Shown one piece after another: positions 34,882-43,010 of a stretch of DNA of 51,959 bases; the stretch's first letter is position 1, and every line of letters starts with the position of its first letter. The position numbers and the translations under genes are program-made. Source of the DNA: JAHWKI01 sp035513575 (GTDB taxonomy: Bacteria; Gemmatimonadota; Gemmatimonadetes; Longimicrobiales; RSA9); contig DATKBW010000111.1 in assembly GCA_035513575.1 (NCBI GenBank), forward strand, positions 1 through 51,959. The letters are read 5' to 3'. A model generated the notes under the pieces. The model saw only the letters and a program-made list of their open reading frames with translations, had not been told where the DNA came from and did no database searches.

Positions 34882-37470
34882 CTACCGCGCCAGGAACACC
34901 GCGTTCGCGAATATCGGCAGCAACCCCCGGAACATGGCGCGGAAGTTCGGGTCGCCGGCGAAGGCGACGACGCGGCCGCTGCCGAGGCGCTCGGTCCAGA
35001 GGTAGGGGGTGCCGGCGAGGCGCTCGGGGACCTCGGGCCAGAGATAGCCGGCGAGACGGAGGCGGGGCAGGTCGGCGTAGCGCATGACGACCTCGCCGGG
35101 ACGGACGTCGGCGGGGGTCTCGTAGATGCGGTCGGAGAAGAGCATGACGGGGATCTCCGCGCGGTGGACGCCCGCCATCAGCGGCGAGAGGGTGTCGGCG
35201 GCGGCGCGCAGGATGGCGCCGGGGACGTCGGCGGGGAGGGGGGCGCCGATGCTGTCCTCGGGGGTGGTGTCGCGGCGCATGCGCAGCCGCGCCAGGTCGG
35301 TGTCCTCGGAGGCGAGCCAGGCGGTGGCGGCATCGAGGGTGACGAGCGTGCCGCCGTTGCGGACCCAGCGGCGCATGGCGGCGTGGCCGGCTTCGCCGAG
35401 GCGGTCGCCGATGCCGTAGCCGGAGGGGAGGACGACGACGTCGAAGTCGTGCAGCGCGCCGGTGAGGTCGTCGAGCTCGATCCGCGTGACGGGGAAGCGG
35501 AGGAGGTGATCGAAGGCGTACCAGGTGGCGCCGAAGGAGTACGCGGAGATACCGTCGCCGCCCACCAGCGCGACGCGGGGGATGCGGATGGTCTGCACGC
35601 TGTTGCTGCCCAGGTCCGTGCCGGCCTCGACCAGGGCGTTATCGATGGCGACCACGCGGGCGCCGGTCTCCCGGGCCAGGGCCGTGACGCGCTCGTGGAG
35701 GTCCTCGCGGTTGCGGTTCACCAGGATGAGCAGGGCGCCCCGCGGGAAGTCGACGCCGGCGGCGCGGAATCCGTAGCGGGCGTGGCGGACGCGGATGCTG
35801 TCGGCGAGGAGCGCGCCGAGCATGCGCAGCGATGCGTCGCTGCCGGGCTCGAAGGCGTAGCCGTAGCCGGCGCGGCGGGGGAGCGCCATGCCCGGCGGGG
35901 TCTCGCTGGTGGCCCCGACGTTCGAGGCGGCATCGGGGGAGTGCCAGGCGCGGAGTCCGAACAGGTAGGGGAGCGCCCAGCCCGTGAGGTCGTAGAAGCG
36001 GCTGCCGCGGCCGGTCCTGCGGCGCTCCAGCTCCTCGGCGATGAAGGCGGAATCGAGGACGGCGTCGGGCTCCAGGAGCGCTTTCGCGTTCACGCCCGCG
36101 GGCTGCGCCAGGTCCACGACGTAGGTCCCCGCGGGGAGCCGGACGCGGCCGGCGCCGGTCTCGCCGTACTCGGTGGCCCGGATGTCCGTCGCCTGGCGGA
36201 GCTGCCCGACCTCGACGCCGTTGCGCCGGAGCACGGCGGCCATGGTGTCCGCGCGGCCGCCGGGGTCCCGTTCGAAGGCGATGGTCCGGAGCGCCCCCTT
36301 GCCGGAGGGGCTCGCCGCCTCGAGCCGGAAGGCCAGGTAGTCGCCCACGCGCTCGGCGCGCCGGGTGGCGGCGGTGCGGAGGGTGGCGCGGCTGGCGGCG
36401 TAATGGTGCTGCGCGGCCTCGAGGAGGGTGAGGATGGAGCCGTCATCGCGGCGGATGGCGCCGCCCTCGGAGGAGCCCTGCTCGTAGGTCATGCCGACGG
36501 CGCCGGACATGAGCGGCCAGGAGGGGCCGTAGGCGGGGAGGAACTCGTCGTAGCCCTCGCGGGTGAAGAAGCCCCAGCCGTGGCGGGAGAACTCGGCGGC
36601 GTTCCCCTCGGCGAACTGCTGCCAGCCCTTCCGGACGGAGCCGTGGACGTTCTCGTTCACGGGCGCCATGGGCGGGGCGAAGAAGTACGTGGAGCTGGAG
36701 CCCATCTCGTGCAGGTCCACCGCCACGTGGGGGTGCCATTCCCGGAAGACGGCCATCCGGCCCCGGGTCTCCGGGTGGGAGTGGATGATCCAGTCGCGGT
36801 TCAGGTCGAACAGGTAGTGGCTGGTCCGGGCGCCGTGCCAGTCGTGGTGGTGCACCATGGCCGCCGGGTACGGGTCCGGGCCGAACACGCCCCGGTCCCA
36901 CAGCACCTGCTGGACGTGCCGCTCGTGACCGTCGGGGTTCTGGACCGGGTCGATCAGGACGACCGTGCTGTCCAGGATCATCCGCGTCTCCTCGCCCTGC
37001 CCGGCCGCCAGGTCGTAGAGCGTCGCGATCCCGGCTTCCACGCCCGAGGCCTCGTCGCCGTGCACGGTGTAGCCCAGCCAGACGATGGCCGGCAGCGCCG
37101 CGGCGGCGCGGTCGAGCTCGGCGCGGGAGGCGCCCCGCGGGTCCGCGATGCGCCGGGACAGCCCCCGGATCTCGTCCAGCCGCCGCATGTTCGCCTCGCT
37201 GCTCACCGTGAGGAGCAGGAGCTCCCGCCCCTCGAACGTGAACGCGACGGTGTCCAGCCGCACCCGCGGGCTCGCCTGCGCCACGGCCTCCGCGTACTTC
37301 AGGATCAGGTGGTGCGGCGTGAAGCGGACGCCCAGCTCGTAGCCGAGGACGCTGACCGGCGTAGGGACCGACGGGTCGTACGGGCCGTGGTCGCCCAGGG
37401 AATGCTGCGCGGCGGCCGCCGCGGGGGTGGCCAGCGCGACCTGGAGGACGAGCAAACTACGGAACTTCAC
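34882..37470 (-). CDS. Secreted M14 family zinc carboxypeptidase (copy 1)
   Basis: The 862-residue protein has a signal peptide (about residues 1-21) and an M14 domain: zinc ligands His137 and Glu140 in YTVHGDEASG, a NPDGHERH block, and His254 in VDLHEMG. A long C-terminal part of about 500 residues follows, with VDLAQPAG and GYGIGDRLGEAGHAAMRRW segments that resemble a DJ-1/glutamine-amidotransferase-like fold found in some large M14 proteins. The start is GTG 37470 preceded by AGGTGAG; the upstream frame to 37521 lies in the spacer. A close paralogue is encoded directly upstream. It probably trims C-terminal residues from exogenous peptides or peptidoglycan. Confidence 0.88.
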   Translation of the reverse strand: MKFRSLLVLQVALATPAAAAAQHSLGDHGPYDPSVPTPVSVLGYELGVRFTPHHLILKYAEAVAQASPRVRLDTVAFTFEGRELLLLTVSSEANMRRLDEIRGLSRRIADPRGASRAELDRAAAALPAIVWLGYTVHGDEASGVEAGIATLYDLAAGQGEETRMILDSTVVLIDPVQNPDGHERHVQQVLWDRGVFGPDPYPAAMVHHHDWHGARTSHYLFDLNRDWIIHSHPETRGRMAVFREWHPHVAVDLHEMGSSSTYFFAPPMAPVNENVHGSVRKGWQQFAEGNAAEFSRHGWGFFTREGYDEFLPAYGPSWPLMSGAVGMTYEQGSSEGGAIRRDDGSILTLLEAAQHHYAASRATLRTAATRRAERVGDYLAFRLEAASPSGKGALRTIAFERDPGGRADTMAAVLRRNGVEVGQLRQATDIRATEYGETGAGRVRLPAGTYVVDLAQPAGVNAKALLEPDAVLDSAFIAEELERRRTGRGSRFYDLTGWALPYLFGLRAWHSPDAASNVGATSETPPGMALPRRAGYGYAFEPGSDASLRMLGALLADSIRVRHARYGFRAAGVDFPRGALLILVNRNREDLHERVTALARETGARVVAIDNALVEAGTDLGSNSVQTIRIPRVALVGGDGISAYSFGATWYAFDHLLRFPVTRIELDDLTGALHDFDVVVLPSGYGIGDRLGEAGHAAMRRWVRNGGTLVTLDAATAWLASEDTDLARLRMRRDTTPEDSIGAPLPADVPGAILRAAADTLSPLMAGVHRAEIPVMLFSDRIYETPADVRPGEVVMRYADLPRLRLAGYLWPEVPERLAGTPYLWTERLGSGRVVAFAGDPNFRAMFRGLLPIFANAVFLAR

Positions 37471-37492
37471 GGACTCACCTCCATCAGTTCGT

Positions 37493-40087
37493 TCAGAACG
37501 AGCCGCCCAGGAAGACGGCATTGGCGAACAGGGGGAGCAGCCCCCGGTACATGGCGCGGAACGTCGGGTCGCCGGCGAAGGCGATGACCCGCCCGCGCCC
37601 CACGCGCTCGGTCCACAGGTACGGCGTGCCGGCCACCCGCGCGGGCGCCTCGGGCCAGAGGTACCCGGCGAGCCGCAGCCGGGGCAGCGCGGCGTAGCGC
37701 ATCACCGCCTCCCCGGGGCGCAGGTCCGCCGGCGCCCGGTAGGCCCGGTCCCCCGAGAGCAGGACCGGCACTTCCGCGTCGGACACTCCCGCCATCAGCG
37801 GGGAGAGCGTGTCGGCCACGGCCCGCACGATGGCGCCCGGGGTGGACGCGGGGAGCGGGGCGCCGTCGCCCGCGGAGGCCGTGTCCTCCAGCGGCCGGAG
37901 CCGCGACAGCCCCGACTCCTCCGACGCCAGCCACGCCGTCGCGCCATCCAGCGTGACCAGCACGCCGCCGCCCCGGACCCAGCGCTGGAGCGCGTCCGTG
38001 CCGCCGTCCCCGAGCCGCCCGCCGATGCCGCTGGCGGACGGGAGGACCACCACATTGAAATGGGCCAGGGCGGCCGTGAGGTCCGCCATTGCGACGCGCG
38101 TCACGGGGAAGCCCAGGAGCTGCTCGAACGTGTACCAGCTCGCCCCGAACGAGTACGACGACGTCCCGTCGCCGCCCACCAGGGCGATCCGCGGCGCCGG
38201 GATGGGCCGCACGCTGTTACTCCCCAGGTCCGTCCCCTCGTCCACCAGCGCGTTGTGGACCGCCACCACCCGCGCCCCCGTCTCGCCGGCCCGCCGGCGC
38301 ACCGTCTCGTGCAGCGTCCCTTCGTTGCGGTTCACCAGCGCCACGAACGCGCCGCCGGGGAACGCGTCGGCGCCCACGCGGAACCCGTAGCGGGCGTGGC
38401 GGAGGCGGACGCTGTCAACGAGCAGGCCGGCGAGCATGCGGAGGGAGGCGTGCGACCCTGGCGCGAACACGTAGGCGTAGCCGGCCCGGTCCGGCGGGGC
38501 CGCGACGTCGTCGTCCCGGGGCCGCGTGACCGGGACCACGGGCCCGACCTCGGCCCCGGTCCACCACGCGGGCACCCGGTACGCGTAGGGGAGCGCCCAC
38601 GCGGTGACGTCGTAGAACCGGTCGCTCCGCCCGGTGCGGCGGCGCTCCAGCTCCTCGCGGATGAACGCGGAGTCGAGGACGGCGTCCGGCTCGAGGATCG
38701 CTTTCGCCAGCCGCCCCTGCGGCTGGGCCAGGTCGATGACGTGGGCGCCGGCGGGGAGCCGGACGGTCCGGGCCTCGCGCTCGCCGTAAGCGGTGGCGCG
38801 CAGCTCGATGGGGCGGGCGAGGCGGCCCACCTCGATCCGGTTGGACAGCAGCACCGCCGCGAGGGAGTCGGCGCGGCCCTGGGCGTCCGGCGCCAGCAGG
38901 ATGGTCCGGAGCGGAGCGCGGGCGTGCTCACGGACCGCGCGGCGCCGGTATTCCAGGTAGTCGCGGACGCGCGCGGTGCGGCGCGAGGCGGCGGTCCGGA
39001 GCGTGGCCATGGAGGCCACGTAATGGTGCGCCGCCGCTTCCCGCAGCGTCAGGACGGAGCCGTCTTCCCGGCGGATGGCGCCGGCGCCGCTGGACGCCTG
39101 CTCGTACGTCATCCCCACGGCGCCGATGAGGCTGGGCCAGCTCACGCCGTAGCCGGGCCAGAACTCGTCGTAGCCCTCGCGGGTGAAGAACCCCCAGCCA
39201 TGGCGGGCGAGGGCATCGGCGTTGCCGCGGGCGAAGACGCTCCACCAGGCGATGATGGACGGGTCCACGTTCCGGTTGACCGGCTCCATGGGCGGGGCGA
39301 AGAAGTACGTCGAGCCGGAGCCCATCTCGTGGAGGTCCACGGCGACGTGCGGGTGCCACAGCGCGAACGTCCGCATCCGCCCCCGGGTCTCGGGGTGGGT
39401 GTGGAGGAACCAGTCCCGGTTCAGGTCGAACAGGTAGTGGCTCGTGCGCGCCCCCGGCCACTCGCCCCGGTGGTCCATCGCGCCGGGGTACGGGTCCGGC
39501 CCGAACAGCCCCCGGCGGCGCATCATGTCCTGCGCGTGCCGCTCGTGGCCGTCCGGGTTCTGCACCGGGTCGATCAGCACGACCGTGCTGTCCAGGATCA
39601 TCCGGGTCTCGTCGTCCTGACCGGCCGCGAGCTGGTACAGCGTCGCCAGCGCCGCCTCGACCCCCGACGCCTCGTTGCCGTGCACCGTGTAGCCGAGCCA
39701 CACGATGGCCGGCGTGGCGGCCACGGCCCGGTCGAGGGCGGCTTCCGAAGCGCCCCGGGGGTCGGCCAGGCGGGCGGCGTCGGCGCGGATCTCATCCAGG
39801 CGCGCCATGCTGGCCGCGGAGCTCACCGCGATCTCCAGCAGCGCACGCCCCTCGAAGCTGTGGGCCACCGTGTCCACCCGCACGCGCGGGCTCGCCGCGG
39901 CCACCGCCTCGGCGTAGCGGACGATCAGGTGATGGGGCGTGAACCGCTCCCCCAGCGCGTACCCGAGCACCGCCCGGGGCGTGGGGACGGCCGGGTCGTA
40001 CGGCCCCGCCCCGCCCAGCGCGTGCTGCGCGGAGGTGGGCCGCGGGGCGGCCACGAGAGCGAGCAGCAGGAGCAGGCTGGCGCGCAC
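37493..40087 (-). CDS. Secreted M14 family zinc carboxypeptidase (copy 2)
   Basis: The 864-residue protein aligns end to end with copy 1 (roughly 60% identical by eye), including YTVHGNEASG (His and Glu ligands), NPDGHERH, DLHEMG and the same C-terminal LWTERVGRGRVIAFAGDP block. It has its own signal peptide (about residues 1-21, ending TSAQ). The start is GTG 40087 with a GGAG upstream. The stop is 22 bases before the copy 1 start, so the two are a tandem duplication in one transcriptional unit. Differences near the active site (NEASG versus DEASG) suggest divergence in substrate preference. Confidence 0.88.
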   Translation of the reverse strand: MRASLLLLLALVAAPRPTSAQHALGGAGPYDPAVPTPRAVLGYALGERFTPHHLIVRYAEAVAAASPRVRVDTVAHSFEGRALLEIAVSSAASMARLDEIRADAARLADPRGASEAALDRAVAATPAIVWLGYTVHGNEASGVEAALATLYQLAAGQDDETRMILDSTVVLIDPVQNPDGHERHAQDMMRRRGLFGPDPYPGAMDHRGEWPGARTSHYLFDLNRDWFLHTHPETRGRMRTFALWHPHVAVDLHEMGSGSTYFFAPPMEPVNRNVDPSIIAWWSVFARGNADALARHGWGFFTREGYDEFWPGYGVSWPSLIGAVGMTYEQASSGAGAIRREDGSVLTLREAAAHHYVASMATLRTAASRRTARVRDYLEYRRRAVREHARAPLRTILLAPDAQGRADSLAAVLLSNRIEVGRLARPIELRATAYGEREARTVRLPAGAHVIDLAQPQGRLAKAILEPDAVLDSAFIREELERRRTGRSDRFYDVTAWALPYAYRVPAWWTGAEVGPVVPVTRPRDDDVAAPPDRAGYAYVFAPGSHASLRMLAGLLVDSVRLRHARYGFRVGADAFPGGAFVALVNRNEGTLHETVRRRAGETGARVVAVHNALVDEGTDLGSNSVRPIPAPRIALVGGDGTSSYSFGASWYTFEQLLGFPVTRVAMADLTAALAHFNVVVLPSASGIGGRLGDGGTDALQRWVRGGGVLVTLDGATAWLASEESGLSRLRPLEDTASAGDGAPLPASTPGAIVRAVADTLSPLMAGVSDAEVPVLLSGDRAYRAPADLRPGEAVMRYAALPRLRLAGYLWPEAPARVAGTPYLWTERVGRGRVIAFAGDPTFRAMYRGLLPLFANAVFLGGSF

Positions 40088-40179
40088 GAAATCTCCGGTC
40101 TCGGGTGCAGGCCGGGAACGTAGGGTGGCCGCGCGCCGCGGGCCAGTGAGGGGAGCGGGGGGAGTGGACCCGGCGGCGG

Positions 40180-40560
40180 TCAGACGATGGGGCAGTGGGC
40201 CCCGCAGCCGAAGTGGCGGCGGTGACGGGCGAACCAGCGGTACACGCGCTCGGCGATGGGGCGGACGAGGGGGATGCGGAACAGCCACGCGAGCGGGCGG
40301 CCCCGGGGGACCAGCTCGAGGATCTTCTCCACCGCGCCCGCCCCCTGGAACCGGCCCTCGGGGCCGATGAGCTGGACGGACCGTTCGAACTCCGCTTCCG
40401 TGATCTCCGGAAACCGCGCGCGGACGCCCTCGTTCTGGTACGCCACCAGCTCGAATCGCGCGTCCCGGTCCCAGTCCCGGAGCCGGTTCACGGAGCGGAT
40501 GCACACGTTGCACGTGCCGTCGTAGACGACGACCCACGGCGCGTCCCCGGCCGCGCTCAC
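40180..40560 (-). CDS. DCC family thiol-disulfide oxidoreductase (DUF393)
   Basis: The 126-residue protein opens with VVYDGTCNVC (Cys17 and Cys20), the DxxCxxC signature of the DCC/DUF393 family, predicted thioredoxin-like redox proteins of unknown target. The middle contains the conserved ELVAYQNEGVRARFPEI stretch and the C-terminus ends in Cys-rich FGCGAHCPIV. The start is GTG 40560, overlapping the stop of the OsmC gene, so it is probably co-translated with that peroxidase-like protein. Confidence 0.85.
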   Translation of the reverse strand: MSAAGDAPWVVVYDGTCNVCIRSVNRLRDWDRDARFELVAYQNEGVRARFPEITEAEFERSVQLIGPEGRFQGAGAVEKILELVPRGRPLAWLFRIPLVRPIAERVYRWFARHRRHFGCGAHCPIV

Positions 40561-40949
40561 CCCGCCGCGGCCTCCTCCGCCATCCGCGTCTCCAGGGTCG
40601 TGGGGTGGGTCAGCGTGTTGTGGATCGTGCACTGCGACGCGGCCCGCACCGCGGCCGCACGCCGCTCCGGCGCCAGCCCCGGCCAGTGGATCGCCATGTC
40701 CATGCGCGTCACGCGCACCGGGTCGCCTCCGATCTCCCAGGCCACGCCGATCTCGAGCCCCTCCAGCGACAGGTCGGCGTGCCGGGCCCAGCCCTGCAGC
40801 ATGGAATGCGTGCACGTGGCCAGCCCCGCGGCGAGCAGGTGGAAGGGCGAGAGACCCACCGCGCCGGCCTCGAACGCGAACCCGTCCCCGTCCCCGTCCC
40901 CGTCCCCGAGGAGGCGGATGCGGTCCTCCGTCTCGAGCACGATCTTCAT
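40557..40949 (-). CDS. OsmC family protein (organic hydroperoxide/redox-linked)
   Basis: The 130-residue product has the OsmC fold signature, with the two catalytic cysteines Cys46 (AAGLATCTHS) and Cys107 (AASQCTIHNT). OsmC/Ohr proteins reduce organic hydroperoxides or act as osmotically inducible redox proteins. Residues 15-23 are a run of alternating Gly-Asp coded by a perfect 6-bp tandem repeat (40881-40908). An in-frame upstream GTG at 41009 would add a Cys-rich 20-residue N-terminus (Cys10, Cys15, Cys18); the ATG at 40949 is preferred because homologues start there. Coupled to the DCC gene, with which it forms a divergent unit to the L,D-transpeptidase. Confidence 0.8.
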   Translation of the reverse strand: MKIVLETEDRIRLLGDGDGDGDGFAFEAGAVGLSPFHLLAAGLATCTHSMLQGWARHADLSLEGLEIGVAWEIGGDPVRVTRMDMAIHWPGLAPERRAAAVRAASQCTIHNTLTHPTTLETRMAEEAAAG

Positions 40950-41048
40950 GCCGCCGCAGCCGGCGCAAGAGATGTTCCCGCAACCGTTTCCGTGGCCCGA
41001 ACCCTGCACTGTACGGGGGTCGGAACCTCGAATTACGGAGCATTTTGC

Positions 41049-41630
41049 ATGAATAGACGCTGGATCCTGGTCGCCGGCCTCGTGGTCCTGGCCGCCGTCA
41101 CGGGCCTCTTCGCCTTCACCGGCACCGAGGCCGACCCGCCCGCGCCGTCGGCGACGCTGCGGCTGGAAGTGGACGTGTCCGAGCGGACCCTCACCGTGCT
41201 GGAGCACGGGCGGGCCACGCGCACCTACGGCGTGACGGTGGGGACCGCGCGCCACCCGACGCCGAAGGGCGCCTACACGATCGACTGGATCGTCTGGAAC
41301 CCGAGCTGGCACCCGCCCGACTCCGAGTGGGCGCGGGGGGAGAAGCCCATGGGCCCCGGGCCCAACAACCCGATGGGCCGGGTGAAGATGTTCTTCCGGC
41401 AGCCGGCGTACTACGTCCACGGCACCAGCCGCGACGACCAGATCGGCGAGGCGGCGTCCCACGGCTGCGTCCGGATGCGGAACGAGGACGTGATCGAGCT
41501 GGCGCAGCTGGTGATGGAGCACGGGGGCGAGGTGAAGCCGCCCGGCTGGTTCCAGCGCGTGATCAACCGGTTCCGCGACACGCGGGAGGTGACGCTGGGA
41601 GCGCCGGTGCCGGTGGTCATCGAGGGGTAG
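41049..41630 (+). CDS. L,D-transpeptidase (YkuD domain)
   Basis: The 193-residue protein has an N-terminal membrane anchor or signal (about residues 5-24) and a YkuD domain with the catalytic SHGCVRM motif (Cys140, His138, Gly139) and upstream VHGTSRDD. Such enzymes make L,D cross-links in peptidoglycan or attach lipoproteins to it. The start is ATG 41049 with ACGGAG upstream; the frame to 40605 is uninitiated. It is divergent from the OsmC-DCC pair across 99 bases and convergent with the OMP gene 15 bases after its stop. Confidence 0.92.
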   Translation: MNRRWILVAGLVVLAAVTGLFAFTGTEADPPAPSATLRLEVDVSERTLTVLEHGRATRTYGVTVGTARHPTPKGAYTIDWIVWNPSWHPPDSEWARGEKPMGPGPNNPMGRVKMFFRQPAYYVHGTSRDDQIGEAASHGCVRMRNEDVIELAQLVMEHGGEVKPPGWFQRVINRFRDTREVTLGAPVPVVIEG

Positions 41631-41645
41631 GGGCCTCCTCGCCGG

Positions 41646-42359
41646 CTACCGCCCCCACCGGCTCTCCCGCACGAACGGCGTCACGGTCACGCCCAGCGTG
41701 ATGGCCACCAGGTTCGCTTCCGTCCGCTGCGGATCGAAGCTGATGGTCCCGTCCGGGTTGTCGATGATGCCCCCCTCGCGGAGGTAGGACACCACGCCGT
41801 TGTGCTGGTAGTGGGCCCCGAGCCCGAGGGCGACCCGGGCGCCGAGGGGGATGCGCAGCTCGCCACCCGTGGACCAGGCCAGGGTGTTGTCCTCGTAGTT
41901 CGTGGTCTCGCCGAAGCTCTCGTCGTGCTCGTCGACCCCGTGGAGGGAGGACGCCGCGGTGAAGGCGGCCCAGCCGATCGTACCGTCGAGGGCGAGGTCC
42001 GTCGGGCCGACGGGGATCACGATCTGCGGGCCGATCCCGGCGTACACGATGCTGTAGTTGGTGTCGAGGTCGAGGAGGATGCGGCACCCCACCGTGGAGC
42101 TGAAGCAGATCTCCCGCCTCTCGTGGTCGTAGATGGACGCGCGGAACTCGCCGTGGATCCGGAAGATCCGCGAGGGGTCGAGGGCGTACGACCCTGCCAG
42201 GGCGACACCGAGTCCGGGGCCGGTGGAGAGCTCGCCGAGCGGCTGCGTGTTGAGGAGCGCGAGCGAGCCGGTCCAGCGCGAGTGCTCCTGACCGCGGGCG
42301 GTGACGGGAACCAGGAGGAGGAGCACGAGGGTCAGGAGTGCGATTCGGGGCGCGGTCAT
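41646..42359 (-). CDS. Predicted outer-membrane beta-barrel protein
   Basis: The 237-residue protein has a signal peptide (about residues 1-24, ending ARGQ) and a series of amphipathic strands, several flanked by aromatic residues, as in small outer-membrane barrels (for example SLALLNTQPLGELS and ALGLGAHYQHNGVVSY). No family is recognised; the final residues TVTPFVRESRWGR end in a basic stretch rather than an aromatic. The start is ATG 42359. It is convergent with the L,D-transpeptidase and divergent from infA. Confidence 0.65.
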   Translation of the reverse strand: MTAPRIALLTLVLLLLVPVTARGQEHSRWTGSLALLNTQPLGELSTGPGLGVALAGSYALDPSRIFRIHGEFRASIYDHERREICFSSTVGCRILLDLDTNYSIVYAGIGPQIVIPVGPTDLALDGTIGWAAFTAASSLHGVDEHDESFGETTNYEDNTLAWSTGGELRIPLGARVALGLGAHYQHNGVVSYLREGGIIDNPDGTISFDPQRTEANLVAITLGVTVTPFVRESRWGR

Positions 42360-42401
42360 CACGGGGTCTCCGCTGCGGTACGGTGTGCTGCCGTGTGCGC
42401 C

Positions 42402-42430
42402 TTGACGTACCATGGAGCCCCGTCTAACGT
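42402..42430 (+). promoter_or_regulatory. Candidate promoter upstream of infA
   Basis: TTGACG (42402-42407) and TAACGT (42425-42430) are separated by exactly 17 bases in the divergent region between the OMP gene and infA, in the plus direction. The -35 matches the sigma-70 consensus at five of six bases, the -10 at three. If real, the infA transcript has a leader of about 140 bases. Pattern match only. Confidence 0.35.
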
Positions 42431-42576
42431 TCCCGCGCAGGGGACGTCCGAGAGCGGGCGCGGGATCGGTGATCGAGCGGCCGGGGCGAGCGTTGCCCGC
42501 GGCCGCATTCTTTTTCCACGGACGTCGTCGCATGGGAACCCGGGCCCCCGGGCTGACCGGCGAAGTGGAGCGTTCG

Positions 42577-42795
42577 ATGGCGAAACAGGAAGGGATCGAG
42601 ATGGAGGGCGTCGTGGTGGACGTCCTGCCGGATCGCATGTATCGGGTCAAGCTGGAGAACGGCCACGAGGTCCTGGCCTATGCCGCCGGGAAGATGTCGA
42701 AGTTCAAGATCCGGGTGCTCACCGGCGACCGGGTCACGCTGGTTCTCTCCCCGTACGACCTCACGCGCGGACGGATCGTTTATCGGCACAAGTAG
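42577..42795 (+). CDS. infA: Translation initiation factor IF-1
   Basis: The 72-residue protein is a textbook IF-1: MAKQEGIEMEGVV at the start, the OB-fold core YRVKLENGHEVLAYAAGKM, and RVTLVLSPYDLTRGRIVYRH at the end. IF-1 blocks the ribosomal A site during initiation. The start is ATG 42577, where the family begins; the longer open frame to 42412 has no homology. It stands alone, 215 bases before korA. Confidence 0.97.
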   Translation: MAKQEGIEMEGVVVDVLPDRMYRVKLENGHEVLAYAAGKMSKFKIRVLTGDRVTLVLSPYDLTRGRIVYRHK

Positions 42796-43010
42796 CGGGG
42801 GCGCGCGGCCTTCGATCACCGCGGCGCGGCCTGTTCTCCCGACACGATCCCCCGACCTGTAGTCCGCCGCCTTCCCCGCCATCGGGGTTCCCCCTACGCG
42901 CCGATCCCCCCGTTTCCCCACAGAAATTCCCACGCTGCCCCGACAGAGGAACGATCGGGCGGTGAGCATATTGGGCTGAGGATCGAGGGGACCGTCACGC
43001 GAGGGCGTCG

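Noticed and set aside
37427..40123. Plus-strand open frame of 898 codons opposite the M14 genes
   Set aside because: It is the antisense shadow of the M14 genes, rich in Gly/Arg/His/Pro and without domains.
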